Of a stretch of 64,000 nt of DNA, positions 20,015-29,208 are shown piece after piece (the stretch's first letter is position 1; each line of letters starts with the position of its first letter). A program made the translations under genes and the position numbers. The notes under the pieces are model-generated. The model saw nothing but the letters and a program-made list of their open reading frames with translations. It had not been told where the DNA came from and did no database searches. This stretch comes from an uncultured Pseudomonadota bacterium (GTDB lineage: Bacteria > Bdellovibrionota_B > Oligoflexia > Oligoflexales > CAIYRB01): assembly GCA_903915625.1 (NCBI GenBank), contig CAIWTN010000059.1:18954-82953 (forward strand). Direction: 5' to 3'.

Positions 20015-20188
20015 CTATTGCGGGCTCTTCCCTCGCAGTGCGTTGGAAATTACCGAGATCAAAAGCCCAACTAGAAAAATGAAAAATAGAATCTTAGCAA
20101 TTCCTGAAGCTGCGCCGGCAATGCCGGCGAAACCTAGGAAACCAGCAATCATAGCAAGTACGAAGAATACTAAAATGTAATAAAGCAT
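20015..20188 (-). CDS. DUF1328/YtjA-like small membrane protein (57 aa); not in the supplied ORF track
   Basis: Manual translation [57 protein letters not shown] matches the DUF1328 pattern. Confidence 0.9.
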   Translation of the reverse strand: MLYYILVFFVLAMIAGFLGFAGIAGAASGIAKILFFIFLVGLLISVISNALRGKSPQ

Positions 20189-20220
20189 TGTTGTCCTCGC
20201 TGCTGATTTATGGGTTTAAT

Positions 20221-20817
20221 TCACATGATGTAGTTCAACCCGCCCGTGAACGCTAATTGACTAAGAGCTACACTTGAATCCATGATGTTGCGGTAACGGA
20301 TCTCAGCAACCGCATCCATCGACCTGTCAAAGCGATAAGAAACTCCTCCGCCGTAGTCCAAACCAAATTTACCGACAGCATCTCTATAGTTGGATTCGAG
20401 TGGTTTAGTTTGATTGGCTTTCTCTCTAATCTCGAAGCGGTGAGCAGCTGCGCCAGCAACTAAATAGGGACGAAACGATTGGGTGACATTCGTGAAGATG
20501 TACTTAAGGTCTAATGCTGCTGATAGATCACTGGCACGCACGGTAGTGTCGGCGATTGTTCCAGTGGATTTATCCCAGTAGTCAATGGCGCCTCCGGCGA
20601 GGAGATTGTCGCCGACGGCATAATCTGTATATACCCCATAAGTCACTACGGGATCGCCAAGCTGTTCTACTTTCGACATGCCAACTCGAACACCAGCCTG
20701 ATTGGGTGCTTGATGAACCACCGCATGCGTTCTGGTGCTGCTAGTCGTGCTATCGCTCTGCGCTAAAGCTGAAGTGCTGGCGATTAAGCTGCAAAGGATC
20801 ACTGGATAGAATTTCAT
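20221..20817 (-). CDS. Outer-membrane beta-barrel (opacity-type) protein
   Basis: Start at MKFYPVILCSL with signal peptide and GGAAGGAG RBS; 'LDLKYIFTNVTQSFRPYLVAGAAAHRF...GGGVSYRFD' barrel pattern. Confidence 0.7.
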   Translation of the reverse strand: MKFYPVILCSLIASTSALAQSDSTTSSTRTHAVVHQAPNQAGVRVGMSKVEQLGDPVVTYGVYTDYAVGDNLLAGGAIDYWDKSTGTIADTTVRASDLSAALDLKYIFTNVTQSFRPYLVAGAAAHRFEIREKANQTKPLESNYRDAVGKFGLDYGGGVSYRFDRSMDAVAEIRYRNIMDSSVALSQLAFTGGLNYIM

Positions 20818-21008
20818 TTTGGACTCCTTCCTATGTGAACGGGAAAACCTATCGCGAAGCTTTGCATCAATCGTGCCAGTCGAGTCGGCTAAGGTTTTTC
20901 TCGTTGCTTGGCATATTTGATGCAAATTCAAAAATGAATTTGGGCTCACTGCAAATTTCTGTAGTGGGGTTTTGTGAAGAATTTAATTCCGTCAATTACG
21001 GGGGCGTT

Positions 21009-21218
21009 ATGAATTGGGACCAAATCCAAGGCCAATGGAAGGATATTAAAGGTCAAGTGCGTGTGGCTTGGGCTAAGCTAACTGATGATGATGTTGAAAA
21101 TATTGCGGGTAAAAAGGATCAGCTAGTGGGCAAGCTGCAAGAGCATTACGGCTATAATAAAGAGAAGGCTGAAAAGGCTGTGGATGAGTTCAGCAAAAAA
21201 CTGAAACTCAAACATTAA
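21009..21218 (+). CDS. CsbD-family stress protein (69 aa)
   Basis: 'MNWDQIQGQWKDIKGQVRVAWAKLTDDDVENIAGKKDQLVGKLQEHYGYNKEKAEKAVDEF'; the ORF-track start at 20835 is too early. Confidence 0.92.
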   Translation: MNWDQIQGQWKDIKGQVRVAWAKLTDDDVENIAGKKDQLVGKLQEHYGYNKEKAEKAVDEFSKKLKLKH

Positions 21219-21239
21219 TTGGATAATTTTTTTAGTAGC

Positions 21240-21285
21240 AATAAGCTTCCGATAGCAGCACGGTGACTGCTATCGGAAGCTTATT
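21240..21285. terminator. Perfect 19-bp stem-loop, probable bidirectional terminator
   Basis: AATAAGCTTCCGATAGCAG (21240-21258) - 8 nt - CTGCTATCGGAAGCTTATT (21267-21285). Confidence 0.8.
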
Positions 21286-21351
21286 ATTTGTGCTGGTATA
21301 TTGTCTCGAACTGACTTCAGCTGTAGTTAGCGTCATCCATCTTCGCAGCGA

Positions 21352-21780
21352 CTAATTATTATGACTTGGCGCTGCGGCAATAAACGCAGCGCGCAGGCTC
21401 GTCAAGCGATCGGCCACTTCGGTGAGAGTGTGATTCATGATGTCGAGTTCCCAGGTGTCACCTTTGAGGTGATTGCACAGGTCTCGCACCCAGCGAGCCA
21501 GATCATCGATATAGCGACCCGGGTCGTCTCCCATTGTGTCATCATATATTTTCACCAGGGCGTCGATCCAAGCATCCTCGTCTCGGCCTAGTAAGTTGAC
21601 CAGTTGATTGAGACGAGTCCCCGAGTCGGCCTCTTGCCAGTCGCCGGCAATGCGAAAAGGGAAATTCGTGCGGTCACTGCGATGCAGCCAGATCTTCGCT
21701 CGGGTGCCTACATTCACCACGACGAAATCCGCAGGGTCAGCGCCATGGAAACCATCTGGCCGTTTCCACACGACGTGCAT
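21352..21780 (-). CDS. Hypothetical protein
   Basis: 142-aa ORF with natural composition; no recognised domain. Confidence 0.5.
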   Translation of the reverse strand: MHVVWKRPDGFHGADPADFVVVNVGTRAKIWLHRSDRTNFPFRIAGDWQEADSGTRLNQLVNLLGRDEDAWIDALVKIYDDTMGDDPGRYIDDLARWVRDLCNHLKGDTWELDIMNHTLTEVADRLTSLRAAFIAAAPSHNN

Positions 21781-21962
21781 GCAAAACCTCCGTCTTATCT
21801 ATTTCCCAATCGCCACCAGTTGACGATGGTAACACACTATTATTCTTACTACTAGTTAATAAACTCGGGGTCAGCTCAGGTGCCTCTTTTGTGGCCTTGC
21901 GTCGGCTCCGTCGAAAAGGTAACTTCCAGTCGCCCGTCAAGCATAGATTGGAGGAGTGTCTC

Positions 21963-23132
21963 ATGGGGTTACCCCTAACTGGTTGTCATAGCTATGAGCA
22001 TTACGTCAGCGATTTAGAGCGTGCAGAGGCGTTTTATACGAAGTCGCTCGGATTTAAGCGAATTGGCGTGAGCACTCCGGCAGCCGAGGCACAAAATGGG
22101 ATGCGCAGGCTGGTGATGGCGGGCGGCCCTAAGATTCACGTGATCCTGACGCAGCCGTTGACGGACTGGTCGGTCGCAGCGGGCTACTTGCGCCTGCACC
22201 CAGAGGGCATTGGCTTCCTCAATTTCCGCGTCAGCAGCTTAGACAAGGCTGTGGCCTTTCTAAAACCGCGCCGCGCGACGTTCCTTTATGAGCCGCAGGT
22301 TACCCGCGATGATCACGGCGAGATCGCGCAAATTGCCATGGCGACTGCGTTGGATGACGTGAATTATCGTCTGATTGACGACAGCCGTTACGATGGTTTC
22401 GGTCCCAGCTTTCATATGGAGCAAAAGGCGGGCAGCTACGTCTCGCCGCTCGGTTTCACCGATATTGACCACTTCACGGCAAATGTCCGGTCGCTCCAGC
22501 CACTGACGTCGTTTTATCGCGATGTTTTGGGCTTTGAGAAGTTCTGGGAGATTGAATTCCACACCAACGATGTGAACCCGAATCTGCCAGTTGGCAGCGG
22601 CCTTTACTCGGAAGTTTTCTGGCACCCTGCGTCAGGCATTAAGTTTGCCAACAACGAGCCGATCGCGCCTTTTTTCCGCAATAGTCAGATCGACATCTAT
22701 TGCCGCGACAACCATGGCTCGGGTGTGCAGCACGTCGCGCTCCTGTGTCCGAATATTTTAAAGTCCATGGATCAGCTGCAGTCCCAGGGCTGCAAGTTCT
22801 TGGCCGCCACCGACAGTTATTACGAGAAGGTGCCGGACCGTCTGAAGAAAAGTGGCTTCAAAGGTACGATCCGCGAAGATATGAAGGCGCTGGCGAGCAA
22901 AGACATCCTCATCGATGGCAGCGAGAAGGGATACTTACTGCAGATCTTCTCGCACGAGTTGTCGCGCCAGTTTGGTGACCGTAAGGCCGGCCCGCTGTTT
23001 TTCGAGGTGATTCAGCGCGAAGGTGACGAGGGCTTTGGTGGGGGTAACTTCCGCGCCTTATTTGAGACCATTGAAGTCGATCAGATCGCCATGCATAAAG
23101 TAGCTGCGCAGCTGCCACTCGAGACGATTTAA
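21963..23132 (+). CDS. 4-hydroxyphenylpyruvate dioxygenase family (VOC dioxygenase)
   Basis: 'DIDHFTANVRSLQPLTSFYRDVLGF', 'GVQHVALLCPNI', 'KGYLLQIFSHELS', 'PLFFEVIQREGDEGFGGGNFRALFETIE'. Confidence 0.92.
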   Translation: MGLPLTGCHSYEHYVSDLERAEAFYTKSLGFKRIGVSTPAAEAQNGMRRLVMAGGPKIHVILTQPLTDWSVAAGYLRLHPEGIGFLNFRVSSLDKAVAFLKPRRATFLYEPQVTRDDHGEIAQIAMATALDDVNYRLIDDSRYDGFGPSFHMEQKAGSYVSPLGFTDIDHFTANVRSLQPLTSFYRDVLGFEKFWEIEFHTNDVNPNLPVGSGLYSEVFWHPASGIKFANNEPIAPFFRNSQIDIYCRDNHGSGVQHVALLCPNILKSMDQLQSQGCKFLAATDSYYEKVPDRLKKSGFKGTIREDMKALASKDILIDGSEKGYLLQIFSHELSRQFGDRKAGPLFFEVIQREGDEGFGGGNFRALFETIEVDQIAMHKVAAQLPLETI

Positions 23133-23142
23133 ATTCGGGTCC

Positions 23143-23868
23143 ATGATTAAGTGTAATAAGTGTAATTTGTTTAGATTAGGATTGGGACTCGCCCTTCTTA
23201 TGGGGGCGGGTATTGAGTGTCGAGCAGCCGCTGCTGTTGGGGCTATCCTTCCTGTGAATAGCTGGTACGAAGATAGCATCGCTGGCGTGCGCCTGCGCCT
23301 CCCGTTCGCGGTAGCTCAATCAAAGACACCGCAGCAGGCTCAGAATCTAATTATGAGTGGCTCGGGGTTGTCGATTCCCGCCGAAGCAGTGGTGACGAGC
23401 GCTCTCTATGGTGAAAAGGGCGTTCCTTATCTGCTGATTTGGCGCTTTAAGTCTGATGTGACCCCGACGCTCGGAGACATAGCTCGCATGGCAGCGATGC
23501 TGAGCACCAATGAGGGAGCTGGGCAGGGTAGGGCTGATGGTCTGCAAGACTGGCAATTTGATCAGAGCAAGCTGCGCGGGGTGGCGACACTGACGCTGCC
23601 TAAGGCACAGCTGCAGGCGCGAATCATGGTGCAATTGGTCAGCGATGGGGCGGTATATATTGCCTACTACTACGTTGATAAACGTGATGCTCATTCATTC
23701 GATAGGGTGATCGAGGGGCTCACGCTGACATCGGCAAAAATATTGCGGCCGTTAACAGTGGTTAGTAAGCGCCGAGAGTTGTGGCGTGACTTGGCGATAG
23801 CTGTGTCGATTCTGCTCATTATTGGTGGTTTTACAACCTGGTACAAGCTTAGGCGCCGGCCTTCTTAG
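23143..23868 (+). CDS. Hypothetical exported protein with C-terminal TM
   Basis: N-terminal signal, C-terminal 'DLAIAVSILLIIGGFTTWYKLRRRPS'. Confidence 0.6.
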   Translation: MIKCNKCNLFRLGLGLALLMGAGIECRAAAAVGAILPVNSWYEDSIAGVRLRLPFAVAQSKTPQQAQNLIMSGSGLSIPAEAVVTSALYGEKGVPYLLIWRFKSDVTPTLGDIARMAAMLSTNEGAGQGRADGLQDWQFDQSKLRGVATLTLPKAQLQARIMVQLVSDGAVYIAYYYVDKRDAHSFDRVIEGLTLTSAKILRPLTVVSKRRELWRDLAIAVSILLIIGGFTTWYKLRRRPS

Positions 23869-23994
23869 GCTGATCTTTGAGACCTGCGAGCTAGGGCCTG
23901 CCGACGGTCTACTGACGCTCTCGCACCACAACCTTACTCTGCGCTATGATATAGCCCTAAGTTAAAGGTTTTCTGCCTATGTAAGGATACTGGG

Positions 23995-25047
23995 ATGATC
24001 CGCCTATTGGTCAAGGTTAGTCTCACTCTGCTCGTTGTTTTAGCTGTCGCTGCTGGCGGACTTATTGTGCACTTAAGTCACTGGCAAGAGACGAAGGTGA
24101 CGCTACCTAGTGAAGTGATTGTGGAGTTTAAGGGTGGCACTGGTCTCAGTGCCTTGGCGCATAGACTGGCTGCTTCCGGTGTTATCAACAATGCTAATTT
24201 TTTTAGTCTGATGGTTCGTATCGGGGGTGACTACAAGAGGTACCAAGCAGGTACCTACCGATTTGTTGGTGATGTGGCACCTGTCGACGTAGAAACTAGC
24301 CTGATCCAGGGCAGCGTGTATAACCCGGTCGTGGCGCAAATCGCCATTCCTGAAGGCTTTCGTATCCGAGAAGTCATCGAACGTCTGGCCGCGCATGGCA
24401 TTGGTCATATTGTCGAGATCACAAATTTGACCAAGGATTCGAACTTTCTCGCCGAACTGAATATCAAAGCGACCAATATCGAGGGCTACCTATATCCGGC
24501 TACCTACAACTTTCATAAATTACCTACGGCACGTGAAGCTTTAGGTACGATGGTTAAAACTTTTTGGCAAAATCTTCCAGTGGACTACGAAAGCCAAGTA
24601 AAAGCCAAGGGTTTGAGCATCAATGATGCGGTCATTTTCGCCTCTCTCATTGAGTCCGAAACGCGCATGGATGATGAGAGGCCGCTTGTCTCCGAGGTCA
24701 TCTGGCGGCGTTTGAAGGATAAGGTGCCACTTGGCATTGATGCGGCCTTGATCTACGGTATCCCTGACTACTCGGGCGATGTGACTTGGGCCAATCTCGC
24801 AGATAAAAAGAATCTTTATAATACTCGCATCTATCCTGGCCTACCGCCGACAGCCATCGGAGCTCCCAGTCGCAAGTCGCTGGAAGCAGTGCTAACTCCA
24901 ACGAATTTAGGCTACTATTATTATGTGCTAACACCGGGTCAGATGCGGCATCATTTTTCCAAAACGTTGTCAGAGCATAATCTCAACGTAAAGAAATTAG
25001 TGAATGCGTCGAAACAGGAAAAGGCCCAAGACAAGGGCAAGAACTAG
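23995..25047 (+). CDS. mltG: Endolytic murein transglycosylase MltG (YceG-like)
   Basis: 'EGYLYPATYNF', 'ASLIESETRMDDERPLVSEVIWRRLKDKVPLGIDAALIYG', 'YNTRIYPGLPPTAIGAPS'. Confidence 0.93.
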   Translation: MIRLLVKVSLTLLVVLAVAAGGLIVHLSHWQETKVTLPSEVIVEFKGGTGLSALAHRLAASGVINNANFFSLMVRIGGDYKRYQAGTYRFVGDVAPVDVETSLIQGSVYNPVVAQIAIPEGFRIREVIERLAAHGIGHIVEITNLTKDSNFLAELNIKATNIEGYLYPATYNFHKLPTAREALGTMVKTFWQNLPVDYESQVKAKGLSINDAVIFASLIESETRMDDERPLVSEVIWRRLKDKVPLGIDAALIYGIPDYSGDVTWANLADKKNLYNTRIYPGLPPTAIGAPSRKSLEAVLTPTNLGYYYYVLTPGQMRHHFSKTLSEHNLNVKKLVNASKQEKAQDKGKN

Positions 25048-25097
25048 GGCTGGCTCAGCAGTAATCATTTTTGCTTGTTGAAGAGGAGAGAAGGTCC

Positions 25098-25565
25098 ATG
25101 GCGCAGAAAAAATCAGGCACTCAGTCTAAAGGCGCTCCTCGCACGAAAAAAACCGCAGTTACCGACGCCAGCATTGGCAGTGCCGAAGATCGTTTGGGTC
25201 AACGTGTGCCAATCCAGTTGCTCGTCGACTATAAGGCCGATGGCAGCTATCTTTTCGACTTCTGCCGTGACCTTGGCACTGGCGGAGTGTTTATCCAGAC
25301 GGCTAAACCCCTGCCTACCGGGTCTGACATTGATTTAACCTTCACGATTCCCGATAGCAAAGAGACGTTGAATGCTAAAGGCACCGTGATTTGGGTGCAA
25401 GCCGCTGTGACTGGACGTAAAGATTTGGTGCCTGGTATGGGTGTTCAATTTGCTGAGTTCACCAATGAACAGCGTCGCGTGCTCGAGGGTTTCGTTGAGC
25501 GCTATCATGGTGGGCGTTTAGTGACCACAAGTGCTGGTAACCGCTCCGACAAGCAGGCAGTATAA
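25098..25565 (+). CDS. PilZ-domain protein
   Basis: 'RVPIQLLVDYK...DLGTGGVFIQTAKPLPTGSDIDLTFTIP...KGTVIWVQ...PGMGVQFAEF'. Confidence 0.85.
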   Translation: MAQKKSGTQSKGAPRTKKTAVTDASIGSAEDRLGQRVPIQLLVDYKADGSYLFDFCRDLGTGGVFIQTAKPLPTGSDIDLTFTIPDSKETLNAKGTVIWVQAAVTGRKDLVPGMGVQFAEFTNEQRRVLEGFVERYHGGRLVTTSAGNRSDKQAV

Positions 25566-25609
25566 GAGGCTTTCTTTGAGTGGCCTGATACTGCTTTAAC
25601 TGGGGAACT

Positions 25610-26827
25610 ATGACTACCGCCGAACATAGCAGTGATGCTCAGGCCCCGCGCCGTGAGCTCCTGCTCGTCTTAATTCTGGCAGGCGTGCAGTTTTCTCACA
25701 TTATGGATTTTGTCATCATGATGCCGCTTGGCCCGCAGTTGATGCGGGTGTTCGGTATCGCCCCGAAACAATTTGGACTCGTGGTATCGGTATACACTTT
25801 AAGTGCGAGCGTGAGCTGTTTTCTCGCCGCACTGTTTATGGATCGATTTGATCGCAAAAGAGTTCTGGTAAGCATTTATGCGGGCTTGGTGATCGGTACT
25901 TTTTTGTGTGGACTGGCACCAACGTTCGCGGCCCTCGTTGCTGCTAGAGTTGTGACGGGAATTTTCGGTGGACTGCTGCAAGCAGTCATTTTGTCGATTA
26001 TAGGTGATGTCGTGCACCCTAGTCGTCGCGGCCAAGCCACAGGTATGGTGATGGCCGCTTTTGCTGTGGCCTCGGTCGTGGGGGTGCCGATTGGTTTAAG
26101 TATTGCCAATCATTTTGGTTGGCAGATGACCTTCATTTTGCTTGCTGTCGTCAGCGCTCTTAATTTTATTCTCGCTGTTCGTTTTTTACCTCCGGTACGT
26201 AGTCATTTGGCGCGACCTCAGGTTGCGGCCGGAGTCTTAACTGACATGGTGAGGCTTCTCAGTCTGCGCGCGACCTGGGTGGCCATTGCACTCATTAGTA
26301 CCATGATGTCTATTTTCGCAATGATGCCGTTTGTAAGCGCTTTTCTAGTGACAGTCGTTGGGATCACGGAGGGTGATTTGCCGACGGTTTATATGTTCGC
26401 GGGTGTGGCTTCTTTCTTTATCTCACCGACTATTGGACGCCTATCTGATCGCTGGGGTGCGCGACGCATTTTTGTGAGTTCATCCATTGTAGCTATTCCT
26501 GCAATTATTTTGTTTAGTCTCCTTAAGCAAGCGGGCTTAGTTATGGCTATCAGTTTGAATACACTTGTGGCCGCGGTCGGTGCAGCCCGCATGACCCCGT
26601 CGCTCACCCTCATAAATAGCAGCGTGACCTCGGAGCGGCGTGGACGCTTTATGACTCTGATCGCATCAGTACAGCAGCTGTTCGCCGCAGTAGCCTCGTA
26701 CGGCGGGGGTATGATCCTTGGGGAGGGGTCGGCTGGGCTGGATCGCTTTCCGGTACTTGGTGCCATCGTTGCGGCCTCCATGTTGCTCTCATCACTGCTG
26801 AGTTTTTTGATCAAACCGGTCGCCTAG
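25610..26827 (+). CDS. MFS transporter
   Basis: 12-TM-like hydrophobic profile; 'DRFDRKRVLVSIY', 'GRLSDRWGARRIFV'. Confidence 0.9.
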   Translation: MTTAEHSSDAQAPRRELLLVLILAGVQFSHIMDFVIMMPLGPQLMRVFGIAPKQFGLVVSVYTLSASVSCFLAALFMDRFDRKRVLVSIYAGLVIGTFLCGLAPTFAALVAARVVTGIFGGLLQAVILSIIGDVVHPSRRGQATGMVMAAFAVASVVGVPIGLSIANHFGWQMTFILLAVVSALNFILAVRFLPPVRSHLARPQVAAGVLTDMVRLLSLRATWVAIALISTMMSIFAMMPFVSAFLVTVVGITEGDLPTVYMFAGVASFFISPTIGRLSDRWGARRIFVSSSIVAIPAIILFSLLKQAGLVMAISLNTLVAAVGAARMTPSLTLINSSVTSERRGRFMTLIASVQQLFAAVASYGGGMILGEGSAGLDRFPVLGAIVAASMLLSSLLSFLIKPVA

Positions 26828-27049
26828 TGTGTGGAAATAGCCTCCCGGGGGCTGGTCGTCATAGCCGTTGGATTAGCGACTAAACAGCAATATTTTAATT
26901 CACTTAAGTATATGAATTTATTGTTTTTTTAATTGATTTACCTCCCCGCTTGGGAGCGTGTCTCGACTGAGTGTTAGCCGTTTTCTCGCTTGCGCCTTGC
27001 CTATAGAAACAGCTATACGCAAGGCGAATTTAGCGAGGATACTAGCCTT

Positions 27050-28174
27050 ATGAAAAAAATGGCATTGAGCTGTCTGGTTTTGGCGACGACATTCGGTTGT
27101 TCTGTGAAAGATGACATGGATTCCATGCATGACAGCACGGTCGAAATGAACGCGACGACGCAAGAGATGCGCGACGCCACAGGCCGTATGGAGCGTAAGA
27201 CAGCTGAAATGCAGCAGACCACTGCAGCCATGGCCAAGACTACAGATAAAATGGCCGAAGACATGCAGTTGATGCTCAAGACCACAAAGGGCATGGCTGC
27301 TACGACAGAAGCTCTGAATACTACCTCAACCAATACCTACCAAGATTTGCGGCACGGTAATTCTGCCGATATGCGTCTTACTGCTCTTGAGAAAATGAAA
27401 GCTGCAGGCAGTCAGGCAGAAAAAATCACCTACGCTGCCCATTTTGTCCGCGCCTTTGATTTCCAACTGTGGAAGGCACAAGGTCGTGATGACGAAGCCA
27501 AGCTGCAAGAACAGCGTCTTGATGCCGTCAATGAGTTCATGCGCATCGTTAAAGGGATCTGCATGGAACTGGGGGGTAAGCTGACGACATCTCCACTGTC
27601 GAATGATCTGCGGATGCAGGATCTCTATGCGCTTGCCACAGTTTTACATATGGTCGACACTTCGGACCCCAAAGTGCTGAATTATGTCGGTGACGGAGTT
27701 CAGCAGCTTCTGCTAGCTGGTCTTCGTAATAAGCGCGCGGTAGATGCAGGGACTATTCGCATCGAGGATTTGCCCGCTTATCAACAGAGCGTGCTCGGGT
27801 TCGAAAAATACGCGATTTTCATGCTAAAGCTGCGCCAGAATTTCATAGCGGCCATGGCAGTCAGCGAAATTTCTGAGAAAGAGATTGGCGAGCCTAGCAC
27901 GCTCAGCCGTCTAAAAATGTTGGTGCTGCCCTGGAATAGTCACACGGAAGCCCACAACGTGGTCCGGTTAAAATTCTTTGTCGATTTTTTCGATGAAGTA
28001 TTGGAAACGCGGTCGATGCTCCGCGAACTTGGTCATGACGGGCGCCTCGATGGAAAGTTGCTCCGCGTGCTGAAAAATCTTCGGATCGAAGAAGTGTCCG
28101 TTGAGAGCACTACACGTAGTCAGGAACTAGACGCACTCCGTGACCGCATCCAGAAGATTGTATCGCCCGATTAG
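27050..28174 (+). CDS. Lipoprotein with N-terminal Thr/Met heptad repeat
   Basis: Lipobox 'LVLATTFGCS'; repeating NATTQEM/RDATGRM/ERKTAEM/QQTTAAM/AKTTDKM register. Confidence 0.7.
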   Translation: MKKMALSCLVLATTFGCSVKDDMDSMHDSTVEMNATTQEMRDATGRMERKTAEMQQTTAAMAKTTDKMAEDMQLMLKTTKGMAATTEALNTTSTNTYQDLRHGNSADMRLTALEKMKAAGSQAEKITYAAHFVRAFDFQLWKAQGRDDEAKLQEQRLDAVNEFMRIVKGICMELGGKLTTSPLSNDLRMQDLYALATVLHMVDTSDPKVLNYVGDGVQQLLLAGLRNKRAVDAGTIRIEDLPAYQQSVLGFEKYAIFMLKLRQNFIAAMAVSEISEKEIGEPSTLSRLKMLVLPWNSHTEAHNVVRLKFFVDFFDEVLETRSMLRELGHDGRLDGKLLRVLKNLRIEEVSVESTTRSQELDALRDRIQKIVSPD

Positions 28175-28272
28175 TCAGACGCTAAAGCCTCGATTTTTCT
28201 TGAATTAAAGTAGTGACCAAGTCATTCCGAAGCACTTCAGGTGAACCCTGATTTTCCTGAGGCTTTTGACAC

Positions 28273-29208
28273 ATGAATTTGGTCATTCGACAAAAATGCC
28301 TACTATTGCTGGCGTCACTCGCTATCACGGTGCATGGCTGTAAAACCGTCGACATTTCCGGGGCGCCCAAGAGCGAGGCTGAAGTCAAGGCTGCTAGTCG
28401 GCAATCTAGCGAGCAAACAGGGTCAATTGGTGCCACGTCAGACCAGAACCTCCAAACTCTAGGGGAGTCTACGCTGGGGGTTCCTACGCTTGGCATACCC
28501 ACCCTCGGTACCCAGGCAATTGCCACGCCAGTATTCGCCTTTCTGGGGGGCTACGCTAGTTGTAAGGACCCATTGCAGGGATTCAAGTCCATCGACAAAA
28601 GTCGAGCAGCATTACTACTTAAAGAAGCAAAAGCCGCAGCTATCGGCGGTGGTCGTCCAGAACCTAAGACGTTGTTGGCCTGCTACTCCGCTGAACCTTC
28701 GACACTTGTCTACAAGCTTTCAGCCAACCCAGGTGTGGTGAGGCAAAGTGCTCTGCCGGAAATGGTCGCGGCGCTCACTAAACTGGTAAATAGTGTGACT
28801 GCGCCCGAAGTATATATAGTTGGCCATTCCTATGGTGCTTGGGCTGGGATGAAGCTTGCTCTAGCACTGCCCAAGACGGCCAAGGTTCGAGCCTTGATCG
28901 CTGTTGATCCCATTAGCAGTAAAAATTGTCTGCCACGGCAATTTCTCGGTTCCTTGTTAGCCAGGCCAACGCCGGGCTGTATTGAGGCGCCAAAAGATTT
29001 TACTGCCGCAGAGCTTGCAAACGTGGCACAGCGGGTAAGTACATGGTTGAATCTTTACGAAACAGACTCGCCGTTCTTGCACTCTGGCCCCATCGCTGTC
29101 GCGCAAAACTCAAGGCGCAAGTACCCAGGAAGAGGCATTCTGGCACATGGAGATATTTTTGATGATAAAACTTTATCTGCTGTGATTTTAGGTGCGATCT
29201 CCAAGTAG
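28273..29208 (+). CDS. Alpha/beta-hydrolase (lipase-like) lipoprotein
   Basis: Lipobox-like 'LAITVHGCK'; nucleophile elbow 'VGHSYGAW'; 'ALIAVDPIS'; C-terminal 'AHGDIFDD'. Confidence 0.7.
   Translation: MNLVIRQKCLLLLASLAITVHGCKTVDISGAPKSEAEVKAASRQSSEQTGSIGATSDQNLQTLGESTLGVPTLGIPTLGTQAIATPVFAFLGGYASCKDPLQGFKSIDKSRAALLLKEAKAAAIGGGRPEPKTLLACYSAEPSTLVYKLSANPGVVRQSALPEMVAALTKLVNSVTAPEVYIVGHSYGAWAGMKLALALPKTAKVRALIAVDPISSKNCLPRQFLGSLLARPTPGCIEAPKDFTAAELANVAQRVSTWLNLYETDSPFLHSGPIAVAQNSRRKYPGRGILAHGDIFDDKTLSAVILGAISK

Noticed and set aside
26389-26814. 141-aa minus-strand ORF
   Set aside because: Antisense to the MFS transporter; composition is that of a shadow ORF.
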